Positions 8,215 through 15,871 of a DNA stretch of 54,720 nucleotides are shown one piece after another; position 1 is the first letter of the stretch, and the number at the start of each line of letters is the position of its first letter. The translations under genes were made by a program, and so were the position numbers. This stretch comes from Bacteroidota bacterium (GTDB lineage Bacteria; Bacteroidota; Bacteroidia; Sphingobacteriales; Sphingobacteriaceae): the NCBI GenBank assembly GCA_013289045.1, contig JABDAU010000015.1, positions 1 through 54,720 of the forward strand. The letters run 5' to 3'. A model generated the notes under the pieces. It ran no database searches. It was not told the DNA's origin and worked only from the letters and a program-made list of their open reading frames with translations.

Positions 8215-9066
8215 ATGAATTTATTCGGAATAATAGAAGAAATAGAAAAAGTTGATCCTGAATTTAAAGAAAAGATCAGCCCGCGCCGCGACGCGATAAA
8301 AAATATGACGAGCTTCGGTTCTAAAGTTGCAATTGCAGCATTACCGTTTGCAATAGGCAGCATTTTCAAAAAAGCATATGGTGTAGCAAGCACATCAGAT
8401 ATTGTAGGAGTGTTAAACTTTGCTTTAACACTTGAGCACCTTGAAGCTGCATTTTATAACCAGGGAATGGGTACCAGCGGTTTAGTAACTGATGCCAGCT
8501 ATATTTCCCCTATCAAAGATGATGAAAATAACCACGTTACTTTTTTAACAGGCGTTATTACATCTCTTGGCGCTACCCCGGTAGCTGCCAATGCTAACGG
8601 TTATGATTTTACAGCAGGCGGAACATTCCCAACTGTTTTTTCAGACTATGGAACGTTTTTAGCCGTAGCTGAAACGCTTGAAGATACAGGCGTTCGCGCC
8701 TACAAAGGCCAGGCAGGTACTTTAATAGGTAACCAGACTGTTTTAACGGCCGCATTGTCTATTCATGCGGTTGAAGCAAGGCATGCTTCTGCAATACGTT
8801 ACCTGCGCAGTACAAAAGGCGTAGCTATTAAACCATGGATAGTGAGCACTGCAACCAATTCAAACGACACCGGTATTTCGGCCGTCGATGCCAATTATGG
8901 CGGTTCGACTCCTGAAAATAGCGTAAGCGTAGGAGGGGTAGATGTTACTACATTGCCAAGCATCCAAAGCAGCAGCAGTACATCAATTGCCGTTGCATCA
9001 GCAGCATTTGATGAACCATTGACCACCAACGAAGTGCTGGCACTGGTTAAACCATTTATTAAATAA
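8215..9066 (+). CDS. Ferritin-like domain protein, second of a tandem pair
   Basis: The 283-residue paralogue of the preceding gene keeps the same ligand motifs: LNFALTLEHLEAAFYNQG, DDENNHVTFL, AETLEDTGVRAYKG and HAVEARHASA. The N-terminus differs: about 20 charged residues precede SPRRDAIKNM and a hydrophobic stretch (AIAALPFAIGSIF), an atypical Tat-like signal without a lipobox. The Ser/Thr/Val-rich C-terminal tail is about 70 residues longer than in its partner. The pair probably acts together in the periplasm; no activity is shown. A terminator follows. Confidence 0.87.
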   Translation: MNLFGIIEEIEKVDPEFKEKISPRRDAIKNMTSFGSKVAIAALPFAIGSIFKKAYGVASTSDIVGVLNFALTLEHLEAAFYNQGMGTSGLVTDASYISPIKDDENNHVTFLTGVITSLGATPVAANANGYDFTAGGTFPTVFSDYGTFLAVAETLEDTGVRAYKGQAGTLIGNQTVLTAALSIHAVEARHASAIRYLRSTKGVAIKPWIVSTATNSNDTGISAVDANYGGSTPENSVSVGGVDVTTLPSIQSSSSTSIAVASAAFDEPLTTNEVLALVKPFIK

Positions 9067-9097
9067 GTTTTTGTTGATTTATTGGGTAGTGAATATA

Positions 9098-9128
9098 CCG
9101 TCGTCTGTTTTGCAGGCGGCGGTTTTTT
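9098..9128 (+). terminator. Rho-independent terminator of the ferritin-like pair
   Basis: A 10-bp stem (CCGTCGTCTG with CAGGCGGCGG, two G-T pairs) is followed by six T residues, 31 bases after the stop. It lies between convergent genes. Confidence 0.85.
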
Positions 9129-9141
9129 GTGGGATTGAAAT

Positions 9142-10266
9142 TTAGTAATTGATCACCTGTTCTTCTATCTGTACAGGAATATCGCGCCAGTCGTACTTTT
9201 GGGTACGCAGTTGCGGCTCAAATCCTGCTTCGCGGATAGAATCCTGTATGCCTTTTGCTGTAAAACGATGCGGCGCACCGGCAGCAGATACCACATTCTC
9301 CTCTATCATGATCGAACCGAAATCATTAGCGCCCGCATGCAGGCATATTTGTGCCACCTGCTTACCCACAGTAAGCCATGAAGCCTGTATGTTTTTAACG
9401 TTTGGCAGCATAATACGGCTCAGCGCGATCATACGGATATATTCATCGCCGGTAACGTCATTAGTAATACCACGAACTTTACGCAGCAATGTACCGTCAT
9501 CCTGGAAAGGCCATGGGATAAAGGCAATAAAACCATGATTACCTTCCGGTTTTTCAGACTGTACCTGCCGTATCCAAACTAAATGTTCAAAGCGTTCCTC
9601 GATCGTTTCTACATGACCAAACATCATGGTAGCCGAGGTAGGCAGGTTAAGCTGGTGCGCGGCACGCATTACATCAAGCCATTCCTGACCGCCGCATTTG
9701 CCTTTAGAGATCAGTCGGCGAACGCGGTCGTTCAATATTTCTGCACCGGCACCGGGTAATGAATCAAGTCCGGCAGCTTTCAGCTCACGCAGCACATCGA
9801 TATGGCTCATGCCTTCCAGTTTGGAAACGTGGGCAATCTCCGGCGGGCCTAATGAGTGTAGTTTAAGCGTAGGATAAAGCTCTTTAAGCTGTTTAAACAG
9901 ATCGGCATAAAATTTCAAACCAAGATCGGGATGATGACCACCTTGTAGCAACAGCTGATCTCCGCCATAGCGGAAAGTCTCCTCGATCTTGCGTTTGTAG
10001 GTTTCAATATCAGTTATATAACTGTCTTCATGACCAGGACGACGAAAGAAATTGCAAAACTTGCAATTGGCAATACAAACATTTGTGGTGTTCACATTAC
10101 GGTCTATCTGCCAGGTAACTTTACCATGCGGAACCTGCTTTTTGCGCAGCTCGTTGGCAACGTACATTAAATCAGGGGTTGAGGCATTATGATATAAATA
10201 AACGCCTTCTTCCTGCGAAAGAAAATCAAATTGTAATGCCCGCTGCAACAGATCCGCTGTGTTCAT
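9142..10266 (-). CDS. mqnC: Cyclic dehypoxanthinyl futalosine synthase
   Basis: This radical-SAM enzyme cyclises dehypoxanthinyl futalosine in the futalosine route to menaquinone. The 374-residue protein has the cluster motif CIANCKFC (C64, C68, C71), GGDQLLLQGGHHPDLGL, the glycine-rich SLPGAGAEI, TSATMMFGHVET and FIPWPFQDDGT. That last block distinguishes MqnC from MqnE, which has a different FIP motif. The start is set at 10266 because the frame before it lacks similarity and TATATTTG lies four bases upstream of this ATG. No other menaquinone gene is adjacent. Confidence 0.93.
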   Translation of the reverse strand: MNTADLLQRALQFDFLSQEEGVYLYHNASTPDLMYVANELRKKQVPHGKVTWQIDRNVNTTNVCIANCKFCNFFRRPGHEDSYITDIETYKRKIEETFRYGGDQLLLQGGHHPDLGLKFYADLFKQLKELYPTLKLHSLGPPEIAHVSKLEGMSHIDVLRELKAAGLDSLPGAGAEILNDRVRRLISKGKCGGQEWLDVMRAAHQLNLPTSATMMFGHVETIEERFEHLVWIRQVQSEKPEGNHGFIAFIPWPFQDDGTLLRKVRGITNDVTGDEYIRMIALSRIMLPNVKNIQASWLTVGKQVAQICLHAGANDFGSIMIEENVVSAAGAPHRFTAKGIQDSIREAGFEPQLRTQKYDWRDIPVQIEEQVINY

Positions 10267-10270
10267 GTAA

Positions 10271-10278
10271 CAAATATA
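10271..10278 (-). promoter_or_regulatory. Predicted mqnC -7 box, leaderless arrangement
   Basis: TATATTTG on the minus strand ends four bases before the ATG. TTTA lies 19 bases upstream of the box (10301-10298), near the TTTG position of the Bacteroidetes promoter. Confidence 0.55.
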
Positions 10279-10353
10279 CATAGTTGCGGTCGAAAGGTAA
10301 AAAAGGTATCGTAAAACGAGTGCCATTTTATCACCATCCAAAATACAGATCAG

Positions 10354-11646
10354 ATGAAAAGCTTGTTTATTGCCCTGGCAATTTGCGTTTGCCCTGCAAC
10401 GCATACGGATCAGCAGAAAAATTTTGCAGCTTTTACCGATAGGTTTGTAAAAGAATACACATCGCTAAATATCCCCGGTTTGGAGCTGCCTTATGTAGAT
10501 GATATTAAAGACATTAAATCCGCTGATAGTGTAAATAAAGAGATCGATTTTTTCAATGCTGTAAAAAAGGAAATCGGCGTATTTAAGATCAGTTCGCTAA
10601 GCCCGAAACAGCAGGAAGATTATTTACAGATAAATTACGAGACCGACATGAACCTGCAACGGCTTTCGCTCGAAAAAGAATGGCTGGCCGCTAAACCGGA
10701 TAGCATTTCGACCAAAGGAGTTTACACACTCCCAAACGGCAAGAAATGGTACACATACCTGCTAAAACGCTGGCTTATGGATAACGTAACCCCCGAACAG
10801 ATCTATCAATTTGGCTTGCAAGAGGTAAAGACAGTTAAGGAACATATTGAGCAAATTCGGATTAAAACCGGTTTGAGTGAAGACGCTTTCTACAAGCACC
10901 TGAACGATCCGCAATTTTTTATAAGCGATCCGGCTGAAATACAACATTTGTTTGAAAAAACAAAGGACACAGTTTATCATAATTTATATAAAGTCTTTTA
11001 TCAGCAGAAAATCCCTCCGCTCGCTATAAAACGCGGCGAGGCACGTATGCTGGCGCAAACGCCGGGCTATTATGACAGTGATACCTTTTACTATAACCTG
11101 TTTGATAAACCATATAATACCCGCCAGGTAGACTGGCTATTTATCCATGAGGGCGTACCGGGGCATCATTACCAGATATCGCTGTATTCGGCACAAAAAC
11201 ATACAAAGGTGCAGGACCTGTTTACGTACATGTGCTATGCAGAAGGTTGGGCTTGTTACACGGAAGACCTTGGGAAGCAGATCGGTCTGTACAAAACGCC
11301 TTATGCTGAACTGGGCAAGTGGGAGTGGGACATTGTACGTGCAGTACGTATCCCTATGGACATCGGCTTGAATTATTATGGCTGGACAGATGAGCAGGCG
11401 CTGGCCTTCTGGAAAAAGAACATCCGTAACCAGGATGACATCGCCATGCGCGAAATAGCCCGTGTAAAACGCTGGCCGGTACAGGCCATCAGCTATAATT
11501 ACGGGGCGTGGCGGATAAAACAGCTTAAACAAGCCTTGCAAAAAAAGCAGGGAACGAAATTTAATATCAAAGATTTCCACGAAAGGGTATTGAACAGCGG
11601 TTTTTTGCCCTGGTTTATTGTGGAGCGGAATGTGATGAATGGGTAA
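10354..11646 (+). CDS. DUF885-family metallopeptidase-like protein
   Basis: The 430-residue protein starts with a hydrophobic signal-like segment (MKSLFIALAICVCPA). It carries the DUF885 zinc-site motif HEGVPGHHYQ (H265, E266, H271, H272) and a downstream EGWACYTEDLG (about 297), the expected third-ligand region. Family members average 550-600 residues, so this one is short and seems to lack part of the N-terminal helical region. It is probably exported. The substrate is unknown; peptidase activity is inferred from the zinc-site pattern. It is divergent from mqnC across 87 bases. Confidence 0.85.
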   Translation: MKSLFIALAICVCPATHTDQQKNFAAFTDRFVKEYTSLNIPGLELPYVDDIKDIKSADSVNKEIDFFNAVKKEIGVFKISSLSPKQQEDYLQINYETDMNLQRLSLEKEWLAAKPDSISTKGVYTLPNGKKWYTYLLKRWLMDNVTPEQIYQFGLQEVKTVKEHIEQIRIKTGLSEDAFYKHLNDPQFFISDPAEIQHLFEKTKDTVYHNLYKVFYQQKIPPLAIKRGEARMLAQTPGYYDSDTFYYNLFDKPYNTRQVDWLFIHEGVPGHHYQISLYSAQKHTKVQDLFTYMCYAEGWACYTEDLGKQIGLYKTPYAELGKWEWDIVRAVRIPMDIGLNYYGWTDEQALAFWKKNIRNQDDIAMREIARVKRWPVQAISYNYGAWRIKQLKQALQKKQGTKFNIKDFHERVLNSGFLPWFIVERNVMNG

Positions 11647-11662
11647 TATCAGAAAGATAGTA

Positions 11663-13165
11663 CTAAACCACTTTTCCCTTCTCCAGCCTTAGCACTTTTG
11701 TCACACTATTTGGTATTTCCTGTTGGTAATGCGTTACGTAAATAAGCGTTACATTGCTTATATCGCAAATGGTATTCACAATGTTTTTAAAATGCATTTG
11801 CTGGTGTGCATCCATTCCCTGGCAGGGCTCGTCGAAGATCAGCAGGTTGGGGTTTTTGATGAGGGCACGGGCCAGCAGGCATAGACGTTGAACACTAGCA
11901 GGAACGTTTTTTAAAAGGTTGCGGGCATATTTGTCAATCTCTAATGCCTGCATCCATTTTAAAGCAGTATCGGCTTTAGCCTGCTGACTTGGCCTGAATA
12001 AACCAAGCGTATCGTAATAACCCGACTCGATCACCTGCAAGCAACTGTTTTCGGTAGGGAAGTACTGGTGCAGTTCAGGCGATACAAATCCTATTTTTTT
12101 CTTGATATCCCAAATACTTTCGCCGGTGCCGCGTTTTTTATCAAACAATACAATATCGTTTGCATAAGCTTGCGGGTTATCACCATTGATCAGGCTCAGC
12201 AAGGTCGATTTCCCCGCGCCGTTAGGCCCAAGCAATGCCCATCTCTCACCAGGGACGATCTGCCAGTCTATAGTATCCAATATCGTCTTATCGCCGTACC
12301 TGATATTTACCTTGTTCATCTTCACAATGTACCGGTAAGGCGTTTGTTCCGTATCTGTGGCTAACAAAGCCTGTAGTTTGGACCGGTCAGCCGCACCACC
12401 TGTATCCAAAACAAATTTTGCGGGATCAAATGAATCTCTGCTTATAGTATCAGCTATCTCACCATCTTTAAGCACAGCAATATTGGTTATACCATCGGGT
12501 ATCTCATAAGGCGAAGTAGCCATGATCACCGTAATTCCTGAGGAGATGATCTGTTTTAAAATAATGTTAAATTCAGCCCGGGTTTGTACGTCAAGGCCGG
12601 TAAGCGGTGCATCGAGCATTAGCAGTACAGGATTTTTCATCAGCGCCGCAGCTATCCGCAGGCGTTTAGTTTCACCGTTTGATAGTTTGATGATCTGCTT
12701 ATTCAGTAAATTTTCAAGATGCAGGGTTTGAATTACTTTTGGCAGGTCCCAATATTGGTTCTGCAAAGAAATGTGCTCAACGCTGTTCAGATATTCATTC
12801 ACCGTTAAGGCATCTTCCGAATCCGATGAGTTATACCGCTGCTGGTAATAAAAGTCCGTAGTGTTTGACAGGTTACGGAAATGATGTTTGGCCTCTACAA
12901 AAGCGATCAGTTTCTGATGGGTGACGCTGTTATCAGTTACTAAATGTTCCTTTAAAAATTCATCAAAGAAATCATATTTAACCTCTCCGCCGGTAATATT
13001 GAACCTGCCCGCTATTGTTTGCAATAACGCACTTTTGCCTGAGCCGCTTTCGCCTATCAGTGCCCAATTCTCACCCTTGCGGATATTAAGGTTAATGTTT
13101 TTTAAAAGGATATTGTTAATGTAACGTGCGGTAACGTTATGTATGGATAGTAATACTGTACTCAT
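11663..13165 (-). CDS. Double ABC ATPase, ModF/PhrA-like
   Basis: The 500-residue protein is two ABC nucleotide-binding domains in tandem with no membrane helices. The first has GESGSGKS (38-45), signature LSNGETKRLRIA and Walker B LLMLDAP. The second has GPNGAGKSTLLS and LLIFDEP, but its signature is degenerate (VPASVQRLCLLARAL in place of LSGGQ). The arrangement resembles ModF (PhrA), tied to molybdate genes in proteobacteria, but no molybdate genes are nearby, so the role stays open. It is convergent with the DUF885 gene, with only 16 bases between the stops. Confidence 0.82.
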   Translation of the reverse strand: MSTVLLSIHNVTARYINNILLKNINLNIRKGENWALIGESGSGKSALLQTIAGRFNITGGEVKYDFFDEFLKEHLVTDNSVTHQKLIAFVEAKHHFRNLSNTTDFYYQQRYNSSDSEDALTVNEYLNSVEHISLQNQYWDLPKVIQTLHLENLLNKQIIKLSNGETKRLRIAAALMKNPVLLMLDAPLTGLDVQTRAEFNIILKQIISSGITVIMATSPYEIPDGITNIAVLKDGEIADTISRDSFDPAKFVLDTGGAADRSKLQALLATDTEQTPYRYIVKMNKVNIRYGDKTILDTIDWQIVPGERWALLGPNGAGKSTLLSLINGDNPQAYANDIVLFDKKRGTGESIWDIKKKIGFVSPELHQYFPTENSCLQVIESGYYDTLGLFRPSQQAKADTALKWMQALEIDKYARNLLKNVPASVQRLCLLARALIKNPNLLIFDEPCQGMDAHQQMHFKNIVNTICDISNVTLIYVTHYQQEIPNSVTKVLRLEKGKVV

Positions 13166-13254
13166 GGCAGATAGTAACGCGGTAAAAATACTTATCCGTT
13201 GCAGAAAAGCCCGATAAAAGTTCAGGAAATTTTATAAATGAGGCGACAGACTCC

Positions 13255-13482
13255 TTAGCTTGATTTTTTCAAAGGGTCATCATTGCCCTTTTTTAGAGGA
13301 ACGGAAGGCTTGTTTTTTCTGTCCCAGGCTTTAAAATCTACAATGCTGCCCGCCACAGCATTGTTACATTCGTCATTTGGACATTTTACAATCCACAAGT
13401 GTTTGTTTTGCTCCACAACGGGACGGCTTCCACACTTTATGCAATTCTCACAAACAAAATCGGGTTGTACTTTATAGGCCAT
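13255..13482 (-). CDS. Small zinc-ribbon-like hypothetical protein
   Basis: The 75-residue soluble protein has Cys at 11, 14 and 17 (CENCIKC) and at 34 and 39 (CPNDEC), a likely zinc ribbon, followed by a Lys/Pro-rich tail. I do not recognise a named family. It precedes the double ABC ATPase on the same strand by about 90 bases and could be co-transcribed with it. Cys density and clean flanks favour a real gene. Confidence 0.65.
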   Translation of the reverse strand: MAYKVQPDFVCENCIKCGSRPVVEQNKHLWIVKCPNDECNNAVAGSIVDFKAWDRKNKPSVPLKKGNDDPLKKSS

Positions 13483-13632
13483 CAGGATATAAATTTTCAG
13501 TATCTTATAATATAGAACATATATATTACAATTTTTTCAATTTAAGAAATGTTATTCCTGTAGTTTTTAAGAAAAACAAAATGCGCAAAAAAGTATTTGT
13601 ATTAGCAAAAGACACTTTTTAAACATTCAAAC

Positions 13633-13794
13633 ATGAAAAAATTAAACCTTTTACTTGCAATATTTGCTATCACATTGCTGAGCAGTTGCTCGGTTATTAC
13701 CGGGATTTTTAAAGCGGGAGTTTGGGTGGGAATTATAGTAGTTGTAATTGTTATCGCAATCCTTATCTGGATCATATCATTATTCAGGAAATAA
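13633..13794 (+). CDS. Tiny lipoprotein with C-terminal membrane helix
   Basis: The 53-residue protein has a type II signal peptide with lipobox LLSSC (Cys19), then a short GIFKAGVWVG segment and a strongly hydrophobic helix (about residues 31-50), ending SLFRK. It could therefore be anchored by both lipid and helix. From memory, similar mini-proteins are widespread in Bacteroidetes and sometimes misnamed phosphatidate cytidylyltransferase; no enzyme domain fits in this length. It ends at a perfect bidirectional terminator shared with the convergent lipoprotein cluster. The 150 bases upstream are AT-rich. Confidence 0.75.
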   Translation: MKKLNLLLAIFAITLLSSCSVITGIFKAGVWVGIIVVVIVIAILIWIISLFRK

Positions 13795-13810
13795 AACACT
13801 ACAGCTACAA

Positions 13811-13850
13811 AACAAAAACGCCCTTACAAATTTGTAAGGGCGTTTTTGTT
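13811..13850. terminator. Perfect 40-base palindromic bidirectional terminator
   Basis: Positions 13811-13830 and 13831-13850 are exact inverted complements, with an A-rich left flank and a T-rich right flank, so it can terminate both the + strand mini-lipoprotein and the minus-strand lipoprotein. Confidence 0.92.
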
Positions 13851-13868
13851 TTTTGGAAAAAGCTGATA

Positions 13869-14093
13869 TTACATTTTTTTCTTAGTAGTGTCAGCCATTT
13901 TCATTTTACCAGTGTCTTTTTTGGTAGTGTCTTTTTTGCTGGTATCAGAAGCCATTTTCAGTGAATCAGCAGCTTTCAGTGAATCAGCAGTTTTCAGTGA
14001 ATCAGCAGATGAAGAACCAGATTTGCTTTTGCAAGCCGCGAAAGAACAAGCGATAGCTAAAGCTAAAACGCCAACTTTGAATGAATTTTTCAT
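13869..14093 (-). CDS. Low-complexity lipoprotein A (ADSLK repeats)
   Basis: The 74-residue protein starts MKNSFKVGVLALAIACSFAAC, a signal peptide with lipobox FAAC (Cys21). The mature part is Lys/Asp/Ser/Thr-rich, with the pentad ADSLK three times (about residues 30-46), then TSKKDTTKKDTGK, and looks disordered. An upstream frame extension to 14159 is rejected because homology to its neighbours starts at 14093. It has its own GGTTAC-N16-TATTAA promoter (14156-14129), shared with the other units and the sigma gene. Function is unknown; an envelope tether or filler is only a guess. Confidence 0.82.
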   Translation of the reverse strand: MKNSFKVGVLALAIACSFAACKSKSGSSSADSLKTADSLKAADSLKMASDTSKKDTTKKDTGKMKMADTTKKKM

Positions 14094-14128
14094 GTTAATT
14101 TTTTTTAAAGTGATTAATAGTTTTGCTT

Positions 14129-14156
14129 TTAATACCGCAAATAAAAAAAGGTAACC
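14129..14156 (-). promoter_or_regulatory. Predicted ECF promoter of lipoprotein A
   Basis: On the minus strand, GGTTAC (14156-14151), 16 bases and TATTAA (14134-14129), about 35 bases before the ATG. The -35 block is also one arm of an imperfect hairpin spanning 14150-14186. Confidence 0.75.
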
Positions 14157-14225
14157 CACGATTTTGCAAAAAAATCGCAGATTACCTTTAAAAAAGTTAT
14201 AAAAAACTAAAAATCAGTCTTTAAA

Positions 14226-14423
14226 TTATTTTTTAACTGTTGTGTCTTTTTTAGTAGTATCTTTTTTAGCAGTGTCAACTTTAGTAGTTGAATCTGTTTT
14301 AACTACAGTAGAGTCAGTTTTAACAGCAGTAGAATCAGTAGATTTTGAACCTGCACCTTTACAAGCTGCGAAAGATACTGCGATAGCTAAGGCAAGAGCG
14401 CCAACTTTGAATGAATTTTTCAT
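14226..14423 (-). CDS. Low-complexity lipoprotein B (KTDST repeats)
   Basis: The 65-residue protein begins MKNSFKVGALALAIAVSFAAC, nearly identical to lipoprotein A over the signal peptide, with lipobox Cys21. The mature part is a disordered Thr/Lys/Asp/Ser/Val run (TAVKTDSTVVKTDSTTKVD, then KKDTTKKDTTVKK). No own GGTTAC promoter is found. It starts 24 bases after lipoprotein C on the same strand, so the two are probably one transcript. The shared signal peptide and diverged repeats suggest tandem duplication. Confidence 0.82.
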   Translation of the reverse strand: MKNSFKVGALALAIAVSFAACKGAGSKSTDSTAVKTDSTVVKTDSTTKVDTAKKDTTKKDTTVKK

Positions 14424-14447
14424 GTTTTTAATTAAATTATTGTGTTA

Positions 14448-14699
14448 TTACTTTTTGGGTTCTTTTTTAGTTGTGGTTGTTTTTACCACTGTTTTAACGG
14501 TAGTATCATGTTTGGTACTGTCGTTCTTAATAGTAGTGTCGTTTTTAAGCGTATCTACAGTTTTCTTAGCCACGGTATCAGTTGCAGCCGAATCTTTTTT
14601 GCCTGAATCAGATGACGAACCACTACCGTTACCTTTGCAAGCTGCAAATGACACCGAAATTAATAGTGCCAATGCGGTCATTTTTAATGTGTTTTTCAT
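14448..14699 (-). CDS. Low-complexity lipoprotein C
   Basis: The 83-residue protein has signal peptide MKNTLKMTALALLISVSFAAC (lipobox Cys21). The Ser/Gly-rich linker is followed by a Thr/Asp/Lys-rich part (VDTLKNDTTIKNDSTKHDTT) ending KTTTTKKEPKK. It is the first gene of a probable two-gene unit with lipoprotein B. Its promoter GGTTAC-N16-TATTAA lies at 14751-14724, about 25 bases before the start. It is a paralogue of A, B and D by signal peptide and composition; function is unknown. Confidence 0.82.
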   Translation of the reverse strand: MKNTLKMTALALLISVSFAACKGNGSGSSSDSGKKDSAATDTVAKKTVDTLKNDTTIKNDSTKHDTTVKTVVKTTTTKKEPKK

Positions 14700-14723
14700 A
14701 TCAGTATCAGTTTAAATGCTCTG

Positions 14724-14751
14724 TTAATACCATAAACTAAAAAAGGTAACC
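14724..14751 (-). promoter_or_regulatory. Predicted ECF promoter of the lipoprotein C-B unit
   Basis: GGTTAC (14751-14746), a 16-base spacer and TATTAA (14729-14724) on the minus strand. Flanking bases GGGTTACCTTTTTT and GGTATTAA match the lipoprotein A promoter as well. Confidence 0.78.
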
Positions 14752-14821
14752 CAAGTTTTTTTAAAAATTCATATAAAACCCATGTAATTAGTAGATTATT
14801 CTACTGAAAAGTTTAAATAAA

Positions 14822-14846
14822 GGGGCGGCCACATTAAAACCGCCCC
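14822..14846 (-). terminator. Probable terminator of lipoprotein D
   Basis: A GGGGCGG / CCGCCCC stem (14822-14828 with 14840-14846) lies 22 bases beyond the stop. A moderately T-rich TTTATTT follows on the minus strand. Confidence 0.65.
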
Positions 14847-14867
14847 ACCCAAAAAAACTATAACACT

Positions 14868-15149
14868 TTATTTTCTGGACATCTTTGCCGAATCCTTTTT
14901 AAAAGAATCACGGATAGCACGTTCGGAGCTTGCAACCGATGCGTCGCCTGACTTTTTGCCTGGCGTTTGTTGCGCCGCAAACTTACCCGTATCGGTTTTG
15001 GTTGAATCGATAACGGCTGTTGTTTTGGTGTTTGAATCGATCACAGTGGTAGATGTAGAGTCGACTGGTTGTTTTTTGTTCTTATCGCCGCAGGCAGCCA
15101 GCGATAAAACTGTTGCAGCCACTAAGGCCGCGTTAACGATGTTTTTCAT
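14868..15149 (-). CDS. Low-complexity lipoprotein D
   Basis: The 93-residue protein has signal peptide MKNIVNAALVAATVLSLAAC (Cys20). The mature part has two similar units (TSTTVIDSNTKT and TAVIDSTKTDT), a Gln/Gly linker and a charged C-terminus (SERAIRDSFKKDSAKMSRK), so it is the most complex of the four. It lies divergent from the sigma gene across 136 bases that hold both GGTTAC promoters. Its own is at 15207-15180 with CATTAA as -10. It could be the best-conserved effector of the group, but nothing shows its role. Confidence 0.8.
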   Translation of the reverse strand: MKNIVNAALVAATVLSLAACGDKNKKQPVDSTSTTVIDSNTKTTAVIDSTKTDTGKFAAQQTPGKKSGDASVASSERAIRDSFKKDSAKMSRK

Positions 15150-15179
15150 AATGCTTTTCGTATTAGGTGTTTACAAGCT

Positions 15180-15207
15180 TTAATGCGGCAATTTTCAAAA
15201 GGTAACC
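15180..15207 (-). promoter_or_regulatory. Predicted ECF promoter of lipoprotein D
   Basis: GGTTAC (15207-15202), a 16-base spacer and CATTAA (15185-15180) on the minus strand. The first base of the -10 differs from the other three copies. Confidence 0.7.
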
Positions 15208-15243
15208 GTATTTTATTATTTTAGTTTTTTTATGAAAAACATG

Positions 15244-15271
15244 GGTTACTATTGCACATTAATTGTATTAA
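15244..15271 (+). promoter_or_regulatory. Predicted autoregulatory ECF promoter of the sigma gene
   Basis: GGTTAC (15244-15249), a 16-base spacer and TATTAA (15266-15271) on the + strand, identical in hexamers and spacing to the lipoprotein A and C promoters. The GTG start at 15286 leaves a leader of only about 7 bases. Confidence 0.75.
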
Positions 15272-15285
15272 GTAAGGAATATTAA

Positions 15286-15858
15286 GTGGTGAACAAGGAA
15301 ACAAAAAGCACGGTCCCGACTGATAGTGAGGTTATATTAGGGATACTTAATAATTCAGAAAGTGTATTAAAGCGGTTGTATGTAGCTTATTTTCCGATGG
15401 TGCTGCAACTGATCATCAATAACAATGGCACTCCTGATGATGCAAAAGACATCTACCAGGAGGCTATTATTATTTTATATAACAAAGTAAAAGCGGGCGA
15501 TTTTGAGCTGAGCAGTAAGCTTAAAACGTTTATATATTCAATATGCAGGCGCTTATGGCTAAAAAGATTGAGCCAGATGAGCCGGTACGGAGGTGATATA
15601 AAGGACTTCCATGATTATGCGCCGGTTGACGATGAACTGGAAAAGCAAAGCGACATGGATGTACAGTTTAGCAAAATGAACGCCGCGCTGCAGTTACTGG
15701 GCGAACCCTGTAAAACGATTATGGAGGATTTTTATATCCATAACCGCAGCATGCAGGATATATGCGAACGTTTTGGCTATACCAATGCAGACAATGCCAA
15801 AACGCAGAAATACAAATGCCTGCAACGATTGAAGAAATTATTTTTTCATCAGAAATAA
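15286..15858 (+). CDS. ECF-type RNA polymerase sigma factor
   Basis: The 190-residue protein has sigma region 2 (about 25-95: LKRLYVAYFPMVLQL, DAKDIYQEAIIILYNKV, LKTFIYSICRRLWLKRL). A variable linker follows, then sigma region 4 (about 130-188: LQLLGEPCKTIMEDFYIH, MQDICERFGY, KYKCLQRLKKLF). Region 3 is absent, as in ECF sigmas. The start is GTG at 15286 or GTG at 15289. It is probably autoregulated through the GGTTAC promoter and directs transcription of the adjacent lipoproteins. It is followed after 13 bases by the membrane protease gene. Confidence 0.92.
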   Translation: MVNKETKSTVPTDSEVILGILNNSESVLKRLYVAYFPMVLQLIINNNGTPDDAKDIYQEAIIILYNKVKAGDFELSSKLKTFIYSICRRLWLKRLSQMSRYGGDIKDFHDYAPVDDELEKQSDMDVQFSKMNAALQLLGEPCKTIMEDFYIHNRSMQDICERFGYTNADNAKTQKYKCLQRLKKLFFHQK

Positions 15859-15871
15859 GGAGGAACGAACG

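Noticed and set aside
14242..14715. Long + strand frame antisense to two lipoprotein genes
   Set aside because: It is the complement of repetitive Thr/Lys/Asp codons, giving a Val/Leu/Ser-rich product without a start context; the minus-strand lipoprotein signals are clear.
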